Positions 17,367 to 26,055 are shown, counted from the stretch's first letter. The stretch is 47,067 nt of DNA from Methylobacterium goesingense (GCF_022179225.1 NZ_BPQL01000115.1:1-47067), one strand, 5' to 3'. Notes: generated by a model from the letters alone, not told the origin. Made by a program: numbers and translations.

Positions 17367-17606
17367 CGTTCTCGCCTCGTCCCGTGACCGGCGGATTGTC
17401 GGAGGTGAGGGGCCGGGGCGGAAGGCCAAATGGATTGCAGGGCGCTCCGCCCGTGCGCAAAACCCGGGCGTTTCGCCCATGCCACGGGCGGTCGCGTGAC
17501 CAATACGTCAAAATTCACAGAATAGGCCGGGGATTCGTCTTCCCGGGAAGCGGTTCGTTTCTTGCGGACGCACCGGACGCGACGGCGAACACGGGGGCCT
17601 TGGCGC

Positions 17607-17978
17607 ATGCGTCGATCCCGACATACGGACCAGGAAATCGCCTTCCTCCTGCGGGAGGCCGAGAACGGAACGGCGATCGCGGCGATCTGCGCCTCCGCGC
17701 GGGTCTCCCTCGGGACGTTCTACCGCTGGCGCCGCCGCTTCGGGGGTCTCGCCCCGGCGGGGGTGGCGCGGCTCGCGGCGATCGAGCGCGAGAACGCGCG
17801 GCTGCACGCGGAGGTGACGGCGCTGCGCCACGCCCTGCTGGCGCAGGCTCGCGCCGCGTCGCCTCCGGCGCCGCGGCGTGCCGGGCCGGAGGCGCCCGGT
17901 CCGATGCGTGCCCCCGCCCGGTTTCGTGCCGGCGACGCCTCGGGCGGCCGCTTCGCCTGCGTGCGCACCGCGACCTGA
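17607..17978 (+). CDS. Orphan IS3-type OrfA-like HTH protein
   Basis: A 123-residue protein. Residues 1-75 closely follow the IS3-family OrfA pattern: HTDQEIAFLLREAENGTAIA, then ICASARVSLGTFYRWRRRFGG, then a leucine-rich helix with AAIERENARLHAEVTALRHA. In IS3 elements OrfA is followed by an overlapping OrfB with the DDE catalytic domain; here the next gene runs the opposite way eight bases downstream and no OrfB remnant or terminal inverted repeat is visible. The C-terminal 45 residues are a Pro/Arg-rich tail not seen in OrfA. It is divergent from urtA. It is either a relic or a domesticated DNA-binding protein; regulation of urt is conceivable but unproven. Confidence 0.7.
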   Translation: MRRSRHTDQEIAFLLREAENGTAIAAICASARVSLGTFYRWRRRFGGLAPAGVARLAAIERENARLHAEVTALRHALLAQARAASPPAPRRAGPEAPGPMRAPARFRAGDASGGRFACVRTAT

Positions 17979-17985
17979 CGCCCGC

Positions 17986-20900
17986 TCAAGGGTCCGTCGC
18001 GCGGGCGCCGGATCGCCGGGCCGCGCGCACGACCTCTTCCGGGGTCGGCGGGTTGGCGGGGTGGTAGCTCAGGCAGAGGGGCGTGCGCAGCTTGGCCGGG
18101 CGCCCCGAGCCCTCGCTGGAGAAGTAGAACTCACCGGCCTTGAGCTTGCCGATGTCGCCGCCCCCGCCTCCGCTCGCCGACAGGATCTCCTGGGCCGCCG
18201 CGATGGTGGCCGGCGCGCTCTGGCGGCCGAGGAACTGCGTCGTGCAGTTCGAGACGACCTGGTTGTGGATACCCTTCGGAACCTGCGTCGCCACGATCAT
18301 GCCGAGGCCATACTTGCGCCCCTGCGCCACGAGCTTGATGCCGCTGCCGAGGCTGGGCGCGGCGCGCTGCGCCGGCAGGAAGCCCTGGGCCTCGTCCACC
18401 ACGTAGAGACGGCCCCGCGGGGACGGGTTCTTCTTGATCCAGCCGAACAGCGTCATCTGGAGGCGGTTGACGAAGTCCTCGCGGGCCGCCTCCGAGGCGA
18501 GGCCCGACAGGTTGATCACCGAGATGCGCGTTCGCGCCGGGTCGGGCCCCGCGAACAGGTGGCGCGGATCGAGCACCGTGCCCTCGACCCGCAGGAGCGG
18601 GTTCGTGGCGATGGCCGCGTGGAGCTGGTCGGCCATGGCCTGGGCGTGCCGCGGCGCGTTTCCGATCTGGCTGATCCCGTCCGGTAGGTCCGCCAGCAGG
18701 GCCATGAAGGCCGTGAGGTCACCGCCCCCCGTCTCGGCGAAGCGCCGCAGGGCGTCGGCGAGCACGCCGCGCTGGAGCGCATTCCGGGCGCCCGCCAGGG
18801 GGCCGAGGGTCTCGGCCGCCATCTCGATGGCCTGCTGGCGCTCGTCGCGGTCGGTGCCGAGACCGGCGAAATCGGGCAGGACGGAGAGGAACAGCGGGTT
18901 GCCGGCATGCAGCCCCGGCGTCCACACCACCACCTCCACCCCGGCGGCGTAGAGCGCGGCCTTCTCGTCGTCCTCCGGGCCGAAGCCCGCCGGCCGCTCC
19001 GGCCAGGGCTGCCCGAGCCGAGACAGGTCGTTGTTGGGGTCGACCACGATGGCGGGGATGCCGGCGAGCGCCGCCTCCTCCACGAGGCGGCGCAGCAGCA
19101 CCGTCTTGCCCGAGCCCGAGCCCGCGATGATCGCGGTGTGGCGCGGCAGCAGGCGCAGCGGCAGGGTCACGGCGGGCGCCTCGGGCGTGAGGCGGTGCCC
19201 GACCGGGATCGCTTCCGGCGTGGGGCGATTCCCGATCGGGATCGCTTCCGGCCTGCCACCGGGCGCGTCCGGCCGGGGCACGCTCGTCTGCCCCTTCACC
19301 TCCGGGGCCGCATCCGCCCCGGGCGCGACTGGTTCCGGCATCGTCTCGTCCTCCGGCGGCCCATCGCCCGTCCGTGGCGCGTGGGCGAGGCCCGCCGTCC
19401 GGAACAGGGCGCTCGTCAACAGCGGCTGCTCGGCCCTGAGCCAGCGCTCGAAGCGGTCGGAGGCACCGTCGGCCTCGGCCTGCGCCCGCAGGTCGCGCAG
19501 GCCGACGAAGATACGCAGATCGTCGTCGGACGGATCGATCAGCCGGCCGCCGGCCGCCGTGAAGGCGTCGAAGAGCTGCTTCGTCTTGGCCCCGCCCGGA
19601 ACCGGTCCCCGGCGGGCGATGAGCAGTTCGCGATCGGGAATACGGGCCGAGATGCCGGAGGCGGTCAGCGCCGCTCGCAGCCGGGCCTGGAACGCGATGG
19701 CGTTCTGGTGCTGGAGCGCCCGGTAGCAGACGTGGCGCTCGCGGTCGTTCTCGTCCCGGTGGATGAAGGTCAGGCGCCCGTGCAGGGGCGGAATCTTCTG
19801 GTCGGGCTCGCCCTTGCTGGCCACGTCGAGGGTGTCGTCGGGGTCGTCTTCCAGGGCGTAGATGTCGAAGGCGTCGCGCAGGAGCTGGCCGAGCCAGGAA
19901 TCCTCGTCGCTGTCGATCCCCGCGATGTCGGCTGCGCGGCAGGCCGCCGGCAGGTCGAAGTCGGTGCCGGGCGGGGGTGGTGGCGCCACGTTCGCGTCGA
20001 TGAGCGAGGTACAGAGCACCACCGTCTCCGTCGCGAGGCAGTGCCGGCGGAAGGCGTCGCAGCGCATCAGCAGGGTGCGGGGCATCATGCCGAAGGCCGC
20101 GGCATCCGCGATCGCCTGCTCGCCGAACGGCCAGGTCGGGGTGGCTGCCGTGAAGCCCGCCTCCGCATAGGCCGGCGCCAGCCGTCCGGCGATCAGGGCG
20201 GAGGCGGCCGCGCGCTCGTTCATGCCCGTCAGGGCCTGGGGCTGGCCGAAGCGCTCGCGCATCGACCGCAGGCCCCGCGTCTCGAGGCGGTCCCAGGATT
20301 CCTGCAGGCAGGTCACGACCGTCATGCTGCGGTCGCAGACGATGCTGAGTTCGAGGAGCCCCGCCGAGAGAACCTCCGTGAGGCTGGTCTCCGGCTCCAG
20401 GCCGTCGCCGCCGGCGAGCCGGCTCGCGTCGATGATGCCGTCGATCTGGTCGATGGCGATCAGCGTCGGGCCGCCCAGCGCCATGATCCAGCAGATGCCG
20501 CGCACCACCTCGACGGGGGCGGGCGGCGGCGTCCTGAAGCCGAGGGCGGTGCGCTCGGCCGGGTCGGCCTCGTAGCCCTGGAGCCAGGCATGGGCGAGGC
20601 CGACGGCCCCGAAATCCTGCGAGCGCAGCAGGCAGAGGGCGCGGAACACGTCGAGATGCTTGAGGGCGCGGCCCGCGTCGACCCGCATCAGGGCCTGGAC
20701 CAGAACGTCGACGATCCGGCGCGCATCCATGTTCGGCGTGTTGAAGGCCGCCTCCACCTGGGTCTCCACGCCGAAGCGCCGCGCCACGCCCGCCAGCACC
20801 GCATCCGATTGCCGCCGCCCATCCGGCATCGCCTGGAGGAGCGCGGTCACGAAGCTCAGCGCCGCGCTGCGCCAGAAATCCGTCAGCCCCAGCACGTCGA

Positions 20901-21165
20901 GGGGCACGAACCAGGCGCCCCTGCGCCACGCCTCGCGCCGGAGCTGCCCGACGAGGTGGGTCTTGCCCACGCCGGACTGACCGACGAGGACGCGGCCCGG
21001 CGCCCTGTCCGCTGGCTGGCGCGCCTTGTCGTGCAGGTCGGCGACGATCTCGGGAACGAGCCGCTCGTTGGGGCCGCCGGTCGGCTCGGTGTCGATCCAG
21101 ATGCTGTCGAGGGTGCGCACCCAGTCGAAATCCACCCGCCGGAGGGCGTCGAGGGCGTCGCTCAT
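17986..21165 (-). CDS. Dual P-loop ATPase: AAA/STAND-like plus HerA-like
   Basis: A 1059-residue protein starting ATG 21165, overlapping the upstream stop (ATGA). The N-terminal ATPase has Walker A GQSGVGKT at 62-69 and Walker B TLIAIDQID near 234-242. Residues about 320-600 have no recognised domain. A Pro-rich linker (600-665) contains a doubled EAIPIGNR/EAIPVGHR unit. The C-terminal ATPase is HerA/DUF87-like: GSGSGKT at 682-688, VVDPNNDLS near 708, Walker B YVVDEAQ near 921-927, then VAQGRKYGLGMIVATQVP and SNCTTQFLGRQ, the conserved sensor region. HerA-type translocases form hexameric rings that pump DNA, often with a nuclease partner. Here the partner is the DUF559-like protein at the head of the operon. 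Two complete P-loop units in one chain are unusual. Confidence 0.85.
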   Translation of the reverse strand: MSDALDALRRVDFDWVRTLDSIWIDTEPTGGPNERLVPEIVADLHDKARQPADRAPGRVLVGQSGVGKTHLVGQLRREAWRRGAWFVPLDVLGLTDFWRSAALSFVTALLQAMPDGRRQSDAVLAGVARRFGVETQVEAAFNTPNMDARRIVDVLVQALMRVDAGRALKHLDVFRALCLLRSQDFGAVGLAHAWLQGYEADPAERTALGFRTPPPAPVEVVRGICWIMALGGPTLIAIDQIDGIIDASRLAGGDGLEPETSLTEVLSAGLLELSIVCDRSMTVVTCLQESWDRLETRGLRSMRERFGQPQALTGMNERAAASALIAGRLAPAYAEAGFTAATPTWPFGEQAIADAAAFGMMPRTLLMRCDAFRRHCLATETVVLCTSLIDANVAPPPPPGTDFDLPAACRAADIAGIDSDEDSWLGQLLRDAFDIYALEDDPDDTLDVASKGEPDQKIPPLHGRLTFIHRDENDRERHVCYRALQHQNAIAFQARLRAALTASGISARIPDRELLIARRGPVPGGAKTKQLFDAFTAAGGRLIDPSDDDLRIFVGLRDLRAQAEADGASDRFERWLRAEQPLLTSALFRTAGLAHAPRTGDGPPEDETMPEPVAPGADAAPEVKGQTSVPRPDAPGGRPEAIPIGNRPTPEAIPVGHRLTPEAPAVTLPLRLLPRHTAIIAGSGSGKTVLLRRLVEEAALAGIPAIVVDPNNDLSRLGQPWPERPAGFGPEDDEKAALYAAGVEVVVWTPGLHAGNPLFLSVLPDFAGLGTDRDERQQAIEMAAETLGPLAGARNALQRGVLADALRRFAETGGGDLTAFMALLADLPDGISQIGNAPRHAQAMADQLHAAIATNPLLRVEGTVLDPRHLFAGPDPARTRISVINLSGLASEAAREDFVNRLQMTLFGWIKKNPSPRGRLYVVDEAQGFLPAQRAAPSLGSGIKLVAQGRKYGLGMIVATQVPKGIHNQVVSNCTTQFLGRQSAPATIAAAQEILSASGGGGGDIGKLKAGEFYFSSEGSGRPAKLRTPLCLSYHPANPPTPEEVVRAARRSGARATDP

Positions 21166-21824
21166 GACTGGATCCAGAGGATGTGGAAGGGCTCGCCGGC
21201 CGGCGCGTAGGCGGCCGCGCGCTCTGCGGCGTCGAGGGATTTCGGATCGCTGAACTGGCTCAGGCGCGCGGTCGCGTCCCCGCGCAGGATCGCCGCGAGG
21301 CCCTCGTCCAGGGTTTCGCGGTCGAGGTCGGCGAGTTCTTCGCGCAGGGCGCTGAGGCGCACGGCCTTGGCCCGTTCCCCGCCCGTGAGGACGAGATAGG
21401 CCGCCTCGATCCGGGCGCGCAGCGCCTTGGCGGTGGGACGCTTCGGCGCCGCCCGTTTGGGGGCCGATCGCTTGGGGGCGGGTTCTGGTTCCGGCTCCGG
21501 CGGGGGCGGGCCGACGAGGTCCGCGAGGGTTCCGCCGGTGGCTTCGAGATGCCCGTGCAGCCGCTCCAGCCAGTCTTGCAGCACGCGAAAGCTCGGCGGC
21601 AGCGGATCGCGCAGATGCGCGCCGGCCCAGGCCCAGCCCTTGTCGGTGACGGTGAGGCGCTGGGAGCGGCCCTGCCGGCGGGCCTCGACATACCCCGCCT
21701 TCAGCAGCGCCTCGCGGTCCAGCTTGGCGATCTTCGGCGTGAGGGCGCTCTGGAGGGCGGTTCCGCAGCGTCCCAGCAGGCACCACAGGACCAGCGCCTG
21801 CTTGGGCGTCGGCATCTCGCTCAT
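21162..21824 (-). CDS. Winged-helix protein of the ATPase/nuclease operon
   Basis: A 220-residue protein. Residues 1-75 look like a MarR-like winged helix (KQALVLWCLLGRCGTALQSA, then REALLKAGYVEARRQGRSQR and LTVTDKGWAWA). A linker with PPPPEPEPEP and the repeated basic unit APKR (three times) follows, then a second helical domain (ARIEAAYLVLTGGERAKAVR, SALREELADLDRETLDEGL) that may be another winged helix. It overlaps its neighbours by four bases on both sides. It could be the DNA-binding or target-recognition subunit, or an autoregulator. No family name was recognised. Confidence 0.75.
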   Translation of the reverse strand: MSEMPTPKQALVLWCLLGRCGTALQSALTPKIAKLDREALLKAGYVEARRQGRSQRLTVTDKGWAWAGAHLRDPLPPSFRVLQDWLERLHGHLEATGGTLADLVGPPPPEPEPEPAPKRSAPKRAAPKRPTAKALRARIEAAYLVLTGGERAKAVRLSALREELADLDRETLDEGLAAILRGDATARLSQFSDPKSLDAAERAAAYAPAGEPFHILWIQS

Positions 21825-22813
21825 CGGCTCGTTTCCCCTCGTGGGCGCCGTCGCAGGTCGACGACGGCGCGAATCTTCTCGATCGCCAGCGGGAGGTCGG
21901 CGGCGATCTGTGCGTTGGTCAACCTGAGGACGAGATAGCCGGACGTCAACAACGTGAAGTCGCGGTGTCGGTCGGCGCCGAACTTCGGTTCGGCGCGGTG
22001 CTCGGGACCGTCGAGTTCAACGACGATGCGGTGGGCGGGGCAGAGCAGGTCGACCCGTGGCCGCGCCCCCCAGGGGCCGACGGGCACCGGCGCGTTGCAC
22101 AGGAAGAGGCCCGCCAGGTCGGCATCCCGCGCCAGGGCGGCCGCGACGCGCTGCTCGGCGGCGCTGGCATGATGGGCACCCGTGGCCGGTGCGATGAAGC
22201 GCGCCCCGGCCGCCCGGGGAGGCCGGGCCAGTTCCACGGCCCCGTAGAGGATGCGGTCGTAGGGGGCGACCGGGGGCGGGGGCACGCAGAGCGTCGCCAC
22301 GTTCGCCGCCCCGTGCCGGGCGCACCATTCCAGCGCCTCGATCACGGGTGCCGCCCGCGCGCCCGAGGCCGGGTCGACCTCCCAGACCAGGATGGGGCCG
22401 GCGGGTTCGACCGCCCCCAGGAGACGCGCGAATTCGAGGTCCCGCGCCATGCGCCGGAACCGGGGCGCAAGTCCGGCCCGGACACACTTGGCCGCCGCCT
22501 TGCGCCAGGGATCGAGGCTGGCGATAGGCGCGGAGGCGCCGGGATCGTCCGGCGGCCATCCGGCGAGGACGAGGTCGGCGAGATCGTCGAGGACCCGGTC
22601 GAGAATCACTGCGGTGGAACGGTCCTCGCCCGCGACGAGGAGCGCGCCGCAGCTGCGCTCGGGGATCTCGTCGAGAATGTCCCCGATGCCGTCCGGGCCG
22701 AGACCCAGGACGGTCAGGCGCGCGCCGCGCGTCAGCCCGACGATCCGCTGCGCCAGGATCTCCGGTGCCAAGCGCGGCCAGGAGGCCGGGCGGGAAGGGG
22801 GCGTCGCGTCCAA
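21821..22813 (-). CDS. DUF559-like PD-(D/E)XK nuclease, first gene of operon
   Basis: A 330-residue protein. The C-terminal third fits the Vsr/DUF559 nuclease fold: Glu220 in SAAEQRVAAAL, Asp255 in PRVDLLCP, and VVELDGPEH with Glu267 and Asp269 in place of the usual ExK pair, followed by DRHRDFTLLTSGYLVLRLTN, the conserved DUF559 ending. DUF559 members commonly have ELDG here, so an active site is likely. The N-terminal 210 residues show an alpha/beta pattern (RLTVLGLGPDGIGDIL, CGALLVAGED, ILVWEVD, NVATLCVP) without a recognised family. It is the promoter-proximal gene; its stop overlaps the start of the winged-helix gene. DNA cleavage is inferred. Confidence 0.78.
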   Translation of the reverse strand: MDATPPSRPASWPRLAPEILAQRIVGLTRGARLTVLGLGPDGIGDILDEIPERSCGALLVAGEDRSTAVILDRVLDDLADLVLAGWPPDDPGASAPIASLDPWRKAAAKCVRAGLAPRFRRMARDLEFARLLGAVEPAGPILVWEVDPASGARAAPVIEALEWCARHGAANVATLCVPPPPVAPYDRILYGAVELARPPRAAGARFIAPATGAHHASAAEQRVAAALARDADLAGLFLCNAPVPVGPWGARPRVDLLCPAHRIVVELDGPEHRAEPKFGADRHRDFTLLTSGYLVLRLTNAQIAADLPLAIEKIRAVVDLRRRPRGETSR

Positions 22814-23157
22814 ATCAAGTCCGTGCGCTGCCGGTCAGGCCGCGCGACACCACCACAGATCGCAGTACCCGTCTATGGCATAAGATAAGGAGCGGGATAA
22901 GTTCGCGCCAGAGATGAGTTTCCGCGGTCACGGCGCGACCCGGATTTCCGGCTCGGCTCGACCTCGCGATCCCGAGCCGGCGCGGATGAGATCCTGCGTC
23001 CGTGCGTCCGTGCAACCCGGAGGGGTGCTTGACCTCTCCTGCGATGTGGCCGCCGCACCATGCTCGATGCGTCCAAGGGTTGTGGTGTGGTCGAGGTCCA
23101 GTTCCGGACGGCGCATCCGCGCGCTGGTTTCCTGACACGGCGGTCCCGCCCGGTCGC
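22814..23157. other. Intergenic region, promoter side of nuclease operon
   Basis: No gene is supported in these 344 bases. The left part must hold the promoter of the leftward nuclease operon; it is locally AT-richer around 22870-22905 (ATGGCATAAGATAAGG on this strand). CCGGCTCGG (22948-22956) and CCGAGCCGG (22972-22980) form a 9-bp inverted repeat with a 15-base loop, without a T-run, of unknown role. Confidence 0.5.
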
Positions 23158-25515
23158 TCAGGCCGCGTGCACCCAACTAAACTCGGCCCCGCCCCGTGGC
23201 GGGGGCGCCGGCCGGCCGATGAAGTAACCCTGGACCGCGTCGCAGCCGATCTCGCGCAGGAGATCGAGTTGATCCGAGTTCTCCACGCCTTCCGCGAGGG
23301 TGAGGACGTTCATGTCCCGCCCCATCTGCGCCACGGCCCGGATCACGGCCAGCGAGTGCTTGTCCTCGAGCGCCGAAGCCACGAAGCTCCGGTCGATCTT
23401 GATCCGGTCGAGGGGTAGATCCCTCAGGTGGGCGAGGGACGAGTAGCCGGTGCCGAAATCGTCCATCGCGATCCGGATGCCCAAGGCCCGCAGGGCGGCC
23501 AGCGTGTGGGCGACCTGACGGCCGTCCTCGACCAGGGCGGTCTCCGTGAGTTCGATCTCCAGGCGGTGCGGCGGCAATCCGCTTCGCGCCAGGGCCCCCG
23601 TCACGTGGGCCATGATGTGCGGCGAGCGCAGTTGCACCGCCGAGACGTTGACGGCGACGTGCTGGTTGGCGGGCCAGCCGGCCGCTTCGCGGCAGGCCTG
23701 ATCCAGCACCCATTGCCCGATCGGCACGATGCAGCCGTTCTCCTCCGCCAATGGAATGAACTCGGCCGGGGAGACGAGCCCCCGGGTCGGGTGGGTCCAG
23801 CGGATCAGCGCCTCGAAGGCCACGATCGAATCGTCCGCCAGGGACAGGATCGGCTGGTACAGGAGGTGGAACTGGCCCTGCGCGAGGGCGCCTCGCAGGG
23901 CGTTGTCGAGGTGTCCGCGCTCGGCGATCGCCTCGATCATTCCGGGCTGGTAGGAGATTGCCCGGCCGCGCCCGCGGCGCTTGGCCTCGTCGAGTGCGAT
24001 GTCGGCGCGCTGCATCAGGTCGTCGGGCCCGGTGCTGTCGCGGCGGCTGCAGATGCCGATGCTGCAGCCGACCACGACCGTCATGCTCTCCAGAGTATAG
24101 GGTCGTTCGACCGCCTGGACGATGCGGTCGGCCAGGGCTTCGGCCTCGGAAACGTCGCCCGCCACCAGCACCGCGAGTTCGTCCCCGCCATGCCGGGCGA
24201 CGAAGCCACCGTCGAGCAGGTGCTGCAGCCGGTCCGCCACCGCGATCAGGAGTTGGTCGCCGACCGCATGACCGAAGGTGTCGTTGACCGACTTGAAGCG
24301 ATCGAGATCGATCAGCAGCAGCGCGAAGGGTGCGGCACCCGCATGACTCGCGAGCATGCGTTCGCACAGTGCGCGCCGGTTCGCGAGCCCCGTCAGCGGA
24401 TCGTGGTAGGCGAGATGCGAGATCTCCTTCTCGGCGAGCCGGTCCCGCGTCACGTCGTCGACCGTGAGGATCACGCCGTCCCGGACCGGCTGGCAGGAGA
24501 TCGCCAGGATGCGGCCATCGTCGAAATGATGCTCGGCCCGCGACTCGCGATCCGAGCGCAGCCAAAGGCGATGCGTGTCCAGGGTCCGGGCGACGCGCTC
24601 GGCGTCCCAGCCGTTGGCCGCGCCCATCGCCGCCACGAAGCGCTCTAGGGACACGCCCACGCTCATCGTTTCCGGCTCGAGCCGCAGCATCTCGCAGAGG
24701 CGCTGGTTGTAGAGTTCGATCACCTGGTCGGACGAGATCTTCAGGAGCCCGTTCGACATGTTCTGCAGCGCGGTTGCGAGCACGGTCAGGTGCGTGGCCT
24801 CCTGCGCCTCGAAGCGGCGGGTCGCCGCGAGGGCGAGGAAGGCGCCGATGATCAGGACCGCGGCGCCCGCCGCCGTTAGGACGCTCAGCGCCATCTGGAT
24901 GTTCGACGACGCATCGCTCGCGAGGTGGCCCTCGACGACGGTGCCGGCCATGGAGATGAAGTGCGTGCCACAGACCGCGGCGACGAATAGCGGGCAGGCG
25001 ACGGCATAAGACGGGGTATGGGCCGGCATGGCGCGCGCGAGGGCCATCAGGGTGGCGCCGATCGCGCAGGCCAGCCCGTTGGCGACGAGCGACTGTGTCT
25101 GCGTACAGCCGTCCAGCGCCAGCATGCCGATGATGTGCATCGCGCCGATCCCGAGTCCCGCCACCCCGCCGAGCAGGGCGCGCGATGACCGGGTCGCGGG
25201 CAAGGCCGAGAGACCCAGGGGTGTGCCGACGGCGAGGATCGCGATCAGACCGGAGAGCACCGTCGTGGAGAGGTCGTATCCGAGGACGATGTCGGTCCGG
25301 TAGCCCAACATGGCCATGAAATGCGTCGTCCACACACCGACGCCGGCGACGACGGCCGTTCCGACGATCCACTTGCTCCGCCGCCCCGCGGCAGAGCATG
25401 TGGCTTTGTAGAGGAGGCGGACCGTCAGCCACGCGCTCAAGGCGCAGATCATAACGGCGACGAGAACGAAGCTGACCGCCTGACTGCTGAAGAGTGTGAC
25501 GAGCGTGAGAGCCAT
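23158..25515 (-). CDS. MHYT-PAS-GGDEF-EAL cyclic-di-GMP protein
   Basis: A 785-residue inner-membrane signalling protein. Residues 1-235 form seven membrane segments with MHYT-type metal motifs in variant form (THFMAM, MHIIGM, THFISM); such domains are proposed to sense O2, CO or NO through copper. A PAS-like region (ISSDQVIELYNQRLCEML) follows, then a GGDEF domain with DLDRFKSVNDTFGH and HGGDEL (Leu for Phe). The EAL domain has FEALIRW, DDFGTGYSSL, KIDRSFV and LAEGVEN, all needed for c-di-GMP hydrolysis. ATG 25515 is used; an in-frame TTG at 25554 would add 13 residues but lies beside a palindrome. It probably makes or degrades c-di-GMP in response to a gas or redox signal; direction is not readable. 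Confidence 0.9.
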   Translation of the reverse strand: MALTLVTLFSSQAVSFVLVAVMICALSAWLTVRLLYKATCSAAGRRSKWIVGTAVVAGVGVWTTHFMAMLGYRTDIVLGYDLSTTVLSGLIAILAVGTPLGLSALPATRSSRALLGGVAGLGIGAMHIIGMLALDGCTQTQSLVANGLACAIGATLMALARAMPAHTPSYAVACPLFVAAVCGTHFISMAGTVVEGHLASDASSNIQMALSVLTAAGAAVLIIGAFLALAATRRFEAQEATHLTVLATALQNMSNGLLKISSDQVIELYNQRLCEMLRLEPETMSVGVSLERFVAAMGAANGWDAERVARTLDTHRLWLRSDRESRAEHHFDDGRILAISCQPVRDGVILTVDDVTRDRLAEKEISHLAYHDPLTGLANRRALCERMLASHAGAAPFALLLIDLDRFKSVNDTFGHAVGDQLLIAVADRLQHLLDGGFVARHGGDELAVLVAGDVSEAEALADRIVQAVERPYTLESMTVVVGCSIGICSRRDSTGPDDLMQRADIALDEAKRRGRGRAISYQPGMIEAIAERGHLDNALRGALAQGQFHLLYQPILSLADDSIVAFEALIRWTHPTRGLVSPAEFIPLAEENGCIVPIGQWVLDQACREAAGWPANQHVAVNVSAVQLRSPHIMAHVTGALARSGLPPHRLEIELTETALVEDGRQVAHTLAALRALGIRIAMDDFGTGYSSLAHLRDLPLDRIKIDRSFVASALEDKHSLAVIRAVAQMGRDMNVLTLAEGVENSDQLDLLREIGCDAVQGYFIGRPAPPPRGGAEFSWVHAA

Positions 25516-25554
25516 GCTCGTGTCATGGACGAGCAAGGATTTGTGCTTCGTCAA

Positions 25555-25569
25555 CGTTCAGCCTGAACG
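25555..25569. promoter_or_regulatory. Palindrome upstream of MHYT-GGDEF-EAL gene
   Basis: CGTTCAG (25555-25561), one base, then CTGAACG (25563-25569): an exact 7-bp inverted repeat about 40 bases upstream of the ATG at 25515 and overlapping a possible alternative TTG start. It could be a regulator site; a LexA-type site (GAAC-N7-GTTC in alphaproteobacteria) is not matched because the half-sites are in the opposite order and spacing. Confidence 0.35.
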
Positions 25570-25686
25570 GTGCGTTAAGCACTGCGGATCGCAAGCGAAC
25601 GTCGGACGATGCAGGTCGGCGATAATCCCATCCTGTCGCCCGTCCGGTGGACGGTCAGACCGCACCGGCCTCGGACGAGGGCCGGA

Positions 25687-26055
25687 TCAATCGTTGGCCG
25701 CGGGGATCGACAGCGGCGGCGTCTGCTGGTGCTGCACGACGCGCCAGACCTCGTGCGACAGGCGCCGGTAGGTGGACGTACAATTCGCCTCGTAGGTCTC
25801 GTTCTCACGCGACGCCTTGGCGTGGTACGCGATGATGATCAGGCCTTCCTGGGGGCGCGAGATCTGGCCCTTGGACAGTTCGATCGAGGACCAGCGCGGC
25901 GTGTCGGCGACGGCCTCGATAGCCTGGGCGCCGCTGAGTACGAAGGGCGGCGTCGGCAACACCATCAGGCATTCGTCGTCGACCAGTTCCCGGTAATGGT
26001 CGGGGTCGCCGGTCCAGAGGCTCTTCTCGAACGACCATACGCGATCATCATCCAT
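25687..26055 (-). CDS. NTF2-like / DUF4440 family protein
   Basis: A 122-residue protein whose start at ATG 26055 is fixed by a strong GAGGAGAG site five bases before it. The sequence has the SnoaL/NTF2-like small alpha+beta cone layout: VWSFEKSLWTGDPDHYREL helix, CLMVLPTPPFVLSGAQAIEA, WSSIELSKGQISRP, and the terminal strands IIIAYHAKA, and YRRLSHEVWRVVQHQQTPP. The last segment, ending in VQHQQTPP, is typical of small DUF4440 proteins in alphaproteobacteria. Such proteins may be enzymes or ligand-binding scaffolds; the role here is unknown. It is followed 170 bases later by the MHYT protein on the same strand and could be co-transcribed. Confidence 0.75.
   Translation of the reverse strand: MDDDRVWSFEKSLWTGDPDHYRELVDDECLMVLPTPPFVLSGAQAIEAVADTPRWSSIELSKGQISRPQEGLIIIAYHAKASRENETYEANCTSTYRRLSHEVWRVVQHQQTPPLSIPAAND

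Noticed and set aside
17562..17606. Upstream start for the OrfA-like protein
   Set aside because: The 15 extra residues are an arginine-rich run (RTHRTRRRTRGPWR) without any ribosome site and do not match the OrfA family N-terminus.
21166..21786. N-terminal extension of the dual-ATPase protein
   Set aside because: The frame continues to 21786 but is Pro/Arg-rich, wholly overlaps the winged-helix gene, and the ATG at 21165 has the ATGA overlap seen at the other junction.
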